From NCBI GenBank assembly GCA_903893795.1, contig CAITNO010000067.1, forward strand, positions 1 to 64,000: 64,000 nt of DNA, given 5' to 3'. The position numbers and the translations under genes were made by a program. Positions 60,746-64,000 of this stretch are shown here, in pieces. Positions within the stretch are counted from its first letter, which is position 1. Each line of letters begins with the position of its first letter. The stretch is from Candidatus Hydrogenedentota bacterium (lineage in GTDB: Bacteria; Hydrogenedentota; Hydrogenedentia; Hydrogenedentales; CAITNO01). Under the pieces are notes generated by a model. That model was not told where the DNA came from and did not search any database. It saw nothing but the letters and a program-made list of their open reading frames with translations.

Positions 60746-62314
60746 TTACGGGGTGGGTGGGGATGTGTGTTCGGAGACATGGGTGAGGGTCAGTTCGAGC
60801 CGGACCTCCCGGGTGTCGGAAGCGACGGGATAGCGGATTTCCACACCGTCCGCCGTTTCGGTTGCGGAGGGTGCCGCCAGCGCGGTGGCCACCGTCACGT
60901 CCAAGCCCGGCAGATGCCATTGGCCGGCCTCCACCCGGCTGGCCCGGGCGCCGGGGGCGTGCACCTCAAAGCGGACGCTGTCCCCCATCTTCATGCGGAG
61001 GGCTTTCCTGCACAAGATGGACAGGGTGTTCTTTCCCGCGGTCGCCTCCATGCGGAAGTCGCCGCGCAGCCGCATCCAGCAGACGCTGCCGTCGGGGCCA
61101 AACCAATGCGCCGTGGCCGCGTGGGACTGTTCGGGCGAGTCCTTGAACGGGGGAGTGATCCCGCCGCCAATCATCAGGTCTTTGGACAGCCAGGCAGTGG
61201 CCACCCGCATGCCGCCCAGGCCAATGGGCCGGCGCAGTTGGCGTTCCCCCTCGAAGGACTGCAACTGGGAAAGAATCGATGCAGGCGGTTCCTGCCGCAA
61301 GAGGGCGTAGGACGGAATGGCGAAGCGTTCGCCGTCCTTGGAGGAATCGGGACCCAGCGCGGGCAGGGGTGCAATATTCGCGGGCAGGCAGAAGGCCATC
61401 CACACCCCGGCCAGCGCGACATAATGCTGCATGTCCATGCCGTAGGCGCGGTCGAAGGGCCCGCAGAGGTTGCGCAGGCCGGGATGGTAGAAGGCGGCAA
61501 GGTCCCGCCAGAAACCCTCCTCCATTTCGCCGGCCATGGCGGCCATGTCGGGCGTCACGGGATGGTTGCGCCAGAGTCCCAGTCCGTAAAGGTCGACCCC
61601 ACCGTAGGTGGGCGAGTTGTACTCGTCAAAGGAGCCGTTTGCCTTGAAATTGTGATGGATGGCCCCGGCAAGGCTGCGGCTGTGTTCGCGCCACTCGGCG
61701 ACGTCAAAGCGGTTTCCGGCATACCCCAGCATCTGGGCGCTCATGAGGGCGATGTTGGTGTACTGCGGCCGAACCCTGCGCTCATGGTCGCCTGCGGCGG
61801 CGCGGCGGAGGCCTTGTTCCAGCAGGGTGACGCTAGGGTCGTCGAGCAGGGGCCGGAACTCTTCCAGCAGGAGAATTTCCGCCGAACCGACAAACTCGCG
61901 CCAGTTGGGATCGAGACTGGGCTGGGCGCGGCGGTCCGGAAGGGAGGACCGTTCTTCGGCGCGCGGCGGCCAGATGCCGTGGTCGGCGCTTTCCGGGGCG
62001 TCCACCTGCACGCGCGAGAGGGCTTCAACGATGCGGCGCGCCCGCGCCGCGTCTCCGGGACCGTTGCGCAGCATGAGCCCCACGGCGTATTGCGCCGAGG
62101 CCCGGGTGCCGTGGCTGCCTCCGCCGCCGATGAGTCCCGCCGTCTCGTCCCACTGGCCGTCCATGTACTGCATGGCCGATTCGGTCACGCCTTTCACGAG
62201 CGGCGGCAGGGCGTTCAGCGTCTTTGGCGCAGGCGCCTCCGGTCCGGCGGCCAGTGCCGGGCCGGACAGGACAAGCAAAACGCAGACAGATATTATGCGG
62301 ACAGATTTGGACAA
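60746..62314 (-). CDS. Secreted protein of unassigned family, probable alpha/alpha-toroid
   Basis: A 522-residue exported protein. The start is TTG at 62314: GGGAG is seven bases upstream and a clean signal peptide follows (SVRIISVCVLLVLSGPALAAG). The body is helical with repeated long helices and the blocks GSHGTRASAQYAVG, NWREFVGSAEILLLEEF and GSFDEYNSPTYGGVDLYGL, the last being a likely active-site region. The C-terminal 130 residues are beta-rich. The combination resembles heparinase/alginate-lyase-like (alpha/alpha)-toroid proteins, but no catalytic set can be named. It lies in a polysaccharide locus, and with the pseudopilin gene forms a minus-strand pair. Confidence 0.7.
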   Translation of the reverse strand: MSKSVRIISVCVLLVLSGPALAAGPEAPAPKTLNALPPLVKGVTESAMQYMDGQWDETAGLIGGGGSHGTRASAQYAVGLMLRNGPGDAARARRIVEALSRVQVDAPESADHGIWPPRAEERSSLPDRRAQPSLDPNWREFVGSAEILLLEEFRPLLDDPSVTLLEQGLRRAAAGDHERRVRPQYTNIALMSAQMLGYAGNRFDVAEWREHSRSLAGAIHHNFKANGSFDEYNSPTYGGVDLYGLGLWRNHPVTPDMAAMAGEMEEGFWRDLAAFYHPGLRNLCGPFDRAYGMDMQHYVALAGVWMAFCLPANIAPLPALGPDSSKDGERFAIPSYALLRQEPPASILSQLQSFEGERQLRRPIGLGGMRVATAWLSKDLMIGGGITPPFKDSPEQSHAATAHWFGPDGSVCWMRLRGDFRMEATAGKNTLSILCRKALRMKMGDSVRFEVHAPGARASRVEAGQWHLPGLDVTVATALAAPSATETADGVEIRYPVASDTREVRLELTLTHVSEHTSPPTP

Positions 62315-62422
62315 CGAATTTCTCCCGGCAGATGCGGCTGGAAATGCAAACGCATACTGGACCACGGGACCACAGTGCAGGTTTTGGCCGGGAGAAAGGG
62401 GAAGAGTCCGGGAGCCGGAAAC

Positions 62423-63421
62423 CTACTCCACGGTAAGCATTCCGAAGAAGGTCGCCAGCACGCCATTGGTCGGGGCGGGACCCAGCTTCTGGTATTTCAG
62501 GAATTCCACGTGCCCGTCCATGTACAGCACGTTCGACCCGCCGGGAACATGGTTGAACATGCTGGGGTTGGTGGACAACTGGTCAAACATGACGAAGAGG
62601 GAACTCTGCGACGTGTTCGCCGCGCCCGCATTGTTGATGTCGGTGATGAGAAAGCGCTCTATGCCGTCTTTCAGCCGGTAAACCGTGCTTCCGCCGCCGT
62701 TGCCGTAAGGCGCGCCCACATTCAGGTCCTGGTCGGCCTTGGGGTAGATACCCTGCAGTATGCCGTTGATGTACTGGATGGCGGTCGTGTCGATCCCGCC
62801 CCCGGACCCGGTCAGTAGCGCCTCCGCCAAACGCCCTGCCTGAACCGGCATGGGTGCCGTCGGGTCGGGCGGAGCATAGCCGCTCAGCAGCGAGGTGACC
62901 AACGAGAGGGCAGTGTAGGAGTTTATGGGCGCCGTCGGATCGCTGTAATTGCACTGGTCGAGCACCCAGCCCAGATAGCCGTAGCTGGCGTCTATGGCAC
63001 GCGCGCAGCCGTGGTTTGAATCCGAAGTGTATCCGAAACACCAGGTGCCGTTGGGGCCTTTGGCGTCCTTCAGGTGCGACTGAAGCTTTGCGTCGGAGGG
63101 GCAGAAGACGATCGCCGGGTCGGTCAGGTACTCCGGGTACAGGCAGAATACGTTTGGACCGGCGTCGATGGCGCCGTAGGGGGTTCCGTCGAGTTTTTTG
63201 TATCCGCCTGCCTGAAGGGGGGGAAAGGAACCTTTGGACTCGTTTCCGTACATCTTGAACACCAATCCCCACTGCTTGAGGTTGTTCTGGCAGGAGGAGC
63301 GCCGCGCCGCCTCGCGGGCGCGGGCCAGCGCGGGAAGAAGGATTGCCGCCAGAATGCCGATGATGGCAATGACAACCAGCAGTTCGATAAGCGTGAAACC
63401 CGTGCGATGGGAGCTTTTCAT
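62423..63421 (-). CDS. DUF1559-type pseudopilin-like protein
   Basis: A 332-residue protein with a type IV pilin/type II secretion N-terminus: basic leader, [20 protein letters not shown] with the conserved Glu at position +5, then a long helix. The large globular part with paired cysteines ends with the DUF1559 signature H-x9-DG ([13 protein letters not shown] near residue 293). Such proteins are greatly expanded in Planctomycetota and relatives and here support the taxonomic guess. AAGGAAGAG lies before the ATG. It precedes the toroid-like gene on the same strand with a gap of 108 bases. Confidence 0.93.
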   Translation of the reverse strand: MKSSHRTGFTLIELLVVIAIIGILAAILLPALARAREAARRSSCQNNLKQWGLVFKMYGNESKGSFPPLQAGGYKKLDGTPYGAIDAGPNVFCLYPEYLTDPAIVFCPSDAKLQSHLKDAKGPNGTWCFGYTSDSNHGCARAIDASYGYLGWVLDQCNYSDPTAPINSYTALSLVTSLLSGYAPPDPTAPMPVQAGRLAEALLTGSGGGIDTTAIQYINGILQGIYPKADQDLNVGAPYGNGGGSTVYRLKDGIERFLITDINNAGAANTSQSSLFVMFDQLSTNPSMFNHVPGGSNVLYMDGHVEFLKYQKLGPAPTNGVLATFFGMLTVE

Positions 63422-63672
63422 GGCTCTTCCTTTCGAGCTTGGTCATGGATTACGCAAAGAAGCAAAGCACAAGACCGACCAACCTGCAGCAACGCTCAGG
63501 CCAAATCCGCAGTAAGTTTAGTGTCATTGCGGAACATGCGCATCAGGACATTCTCCGGATTATCGGGAGGCTTTCGGTTTTGAGGAGGTGCTCGAATTCC
63601 GCTTCTGTCAGTCTCTGCGCAAGGGCAGCAACCCAAACCGCGTCTGGCATCACAGGTTCCGATTTCAAGCTC
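63422..63672. other. Divergent intergenic stretch
   Basis: The main part of the 314-base gap between the pseudopilin and the oxidase gene. A minus-strand open segment (63543-63647) reads VWVAALAQRLTEAEFEHLLK and stops soon after; it has a coding-like look but no good start, and may be a relic. Nothing else is apparent. Confidence 0.3.
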
Positions 63673-63702
63673 TTGCCAGACGCGGCGGAATGGGTATATA
63701 CT
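63673..63702 (+). promoter_or_regulatory. Promoter for the DprE1-like gene
   Basis: TTGCCA (63673-63678), an 18-base spacer and TATACT (63697-63702). The start codon is 34 bases downstream. Confidence 0.55.
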
Positions 63703-63735
63703 TGACAAACGCGTACTTGCGAGAGGTTTTTCACG

Positions 63736-64000
63736 GTGAACGAATCCTTTAAGAACATGGCTTTGGCGGGTTGGGGACGGTACAAACCGGTGCCCTGCCA
63801 CGTCTACCGGCCGGAGCGCCGCGATGCGCTGCTGGCCCTGCTGGACGGCGGCGCGCCGGACTCGGTCCTTGCCCGGGGCCTGGGCCGCAGCTACGGCGAC
63901 GCGGCGGTCAACCGCGATGGTTCGGTGGTGGACATGACGCGCCTGAACCGCATGCGCTCCTTCGACCCGGAAACGGGCGAACTGGAGTGCGAACCCGGCG
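63736..64000 (+). CDS. FAD-binding oxidase, DprE1-like (N-terminal part)
   Basis: The first 88 codons of a gene that runs off the right edge. It starts at GTG 63736 with GAGAGG nine bases upstream, or ATG 63757. The segment GWGRYKPVPCHVYRPERRDAL and the FAD-binding loop ARGLGRSYGDAAVN, then VVDMTRLNRM, match the decaprenylphosphoryl-ribose oxidase (DprE1)-like group of VAO-type flavoproteins. In polysaccharide loci such enzymes oxidise lipid-linked pentoses. The partner reductase would be expected just beyond the edge. Confidence 0.82.
   Translation, partial: MNESFKNMALAGWGRYKPVPCHVYRPERRDALLALLDGGAPDSVLARGLGRSYGDAAVNRDGSVVDMTRLNRMRSFDPETGELECEPG

Overview
The window reads as a high-GC, Gram-negative, free-living heterotroph. 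A DUF1559-type pseudopilin, many secreted glycoside hydrolases and Gfo/Idh/MocA dehydrogenases, WD40/PKD surface proteins and abundant palindromic intergenic repeats suggest a Hydrogenedentota- or Planctomycetota-like lineage. This is inference; there is no rRNA here to confirm it. The first 1.5 kb (end of kup, then argG) looks alphaproteobacterial in protein sequence. It is joined to the rest by about 700 bases of gene fragments and palindromes, so this end is either a transfer or deletion scar or an assembly join.

Layout. 1-2.2 kb: kup end, argG, a truncated NYN/PIN-like gene and a ten-codon glpK-like start. 2.2-12.1 kb, all minus strand: a carbohydrate block with two large secreted glycosidase-like proteins, two Gfo/Idh/MocA oxidoreductases and a DegT-type aminotransferase. 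12.3-15.2 kb: an ECF sigma factor behind a textbook ECF promoter, followed by a membrane-anchored VWA protein that may act as its anti-sigma factor. 15.5-16.7 kb: an oligogalacturonate lyase between two copies of a long palindromic repeat. 16.9-21.3 kb, minus strand: [FeFe]-hydrogenase maturation genes hydE, hydF, an aspartase and a TM1266-family protein, without hydG. 21.7-26.8 kb: a long FabG plus FadI-type thiolase pair, then GTP-dependent PEP carboxykinase behind a structured leader with an internal terminator.

27-28.7 kb: a low-GC orphan gene and a decayed REP-associated transposase. 28.7-34.8 kb: three secreted proteins (a 14-repeat WD40 protein, a calcineurin-like phosphoesterase with a PKD domain, and a 7-repeat WD40 protein) that share the same C-terminal pair of beta-sandwich modules. 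35-41 kb: two tandem paralogues of an unrecognised secreted family with a possible Cys-His-Asp triad, coupled to a GH99-like/LamG protein. 41.3-42.6 kb: a membrane-anchored protein of unknown function.

42.9-57.4 kb is a phosphate region: phoB-phoR, a minus-strand porin / 60-aa protein / pstS group, a second pstS with pstCAB-phoU, a DUF47-pit pair, a thioredoxin-like ferredoxin relative with a histone-H1-like tail, and phosphonate degradation genes phnW-phnX. Four candidate Pho boxes with an 11-bp repeat period precede the transcription units. 57.6-64 kb starts a surface polysaccharide region: sugar-1-phosphate transferase, flippase, an unrecognised probable alpha/alpha-toroid secreted protein, a DUF1559 pseudopilin and the start of a DprE1-like oxidase.

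I saw no tRNA, rRNA, CRISPR array, complete insertion sequence or prophage.
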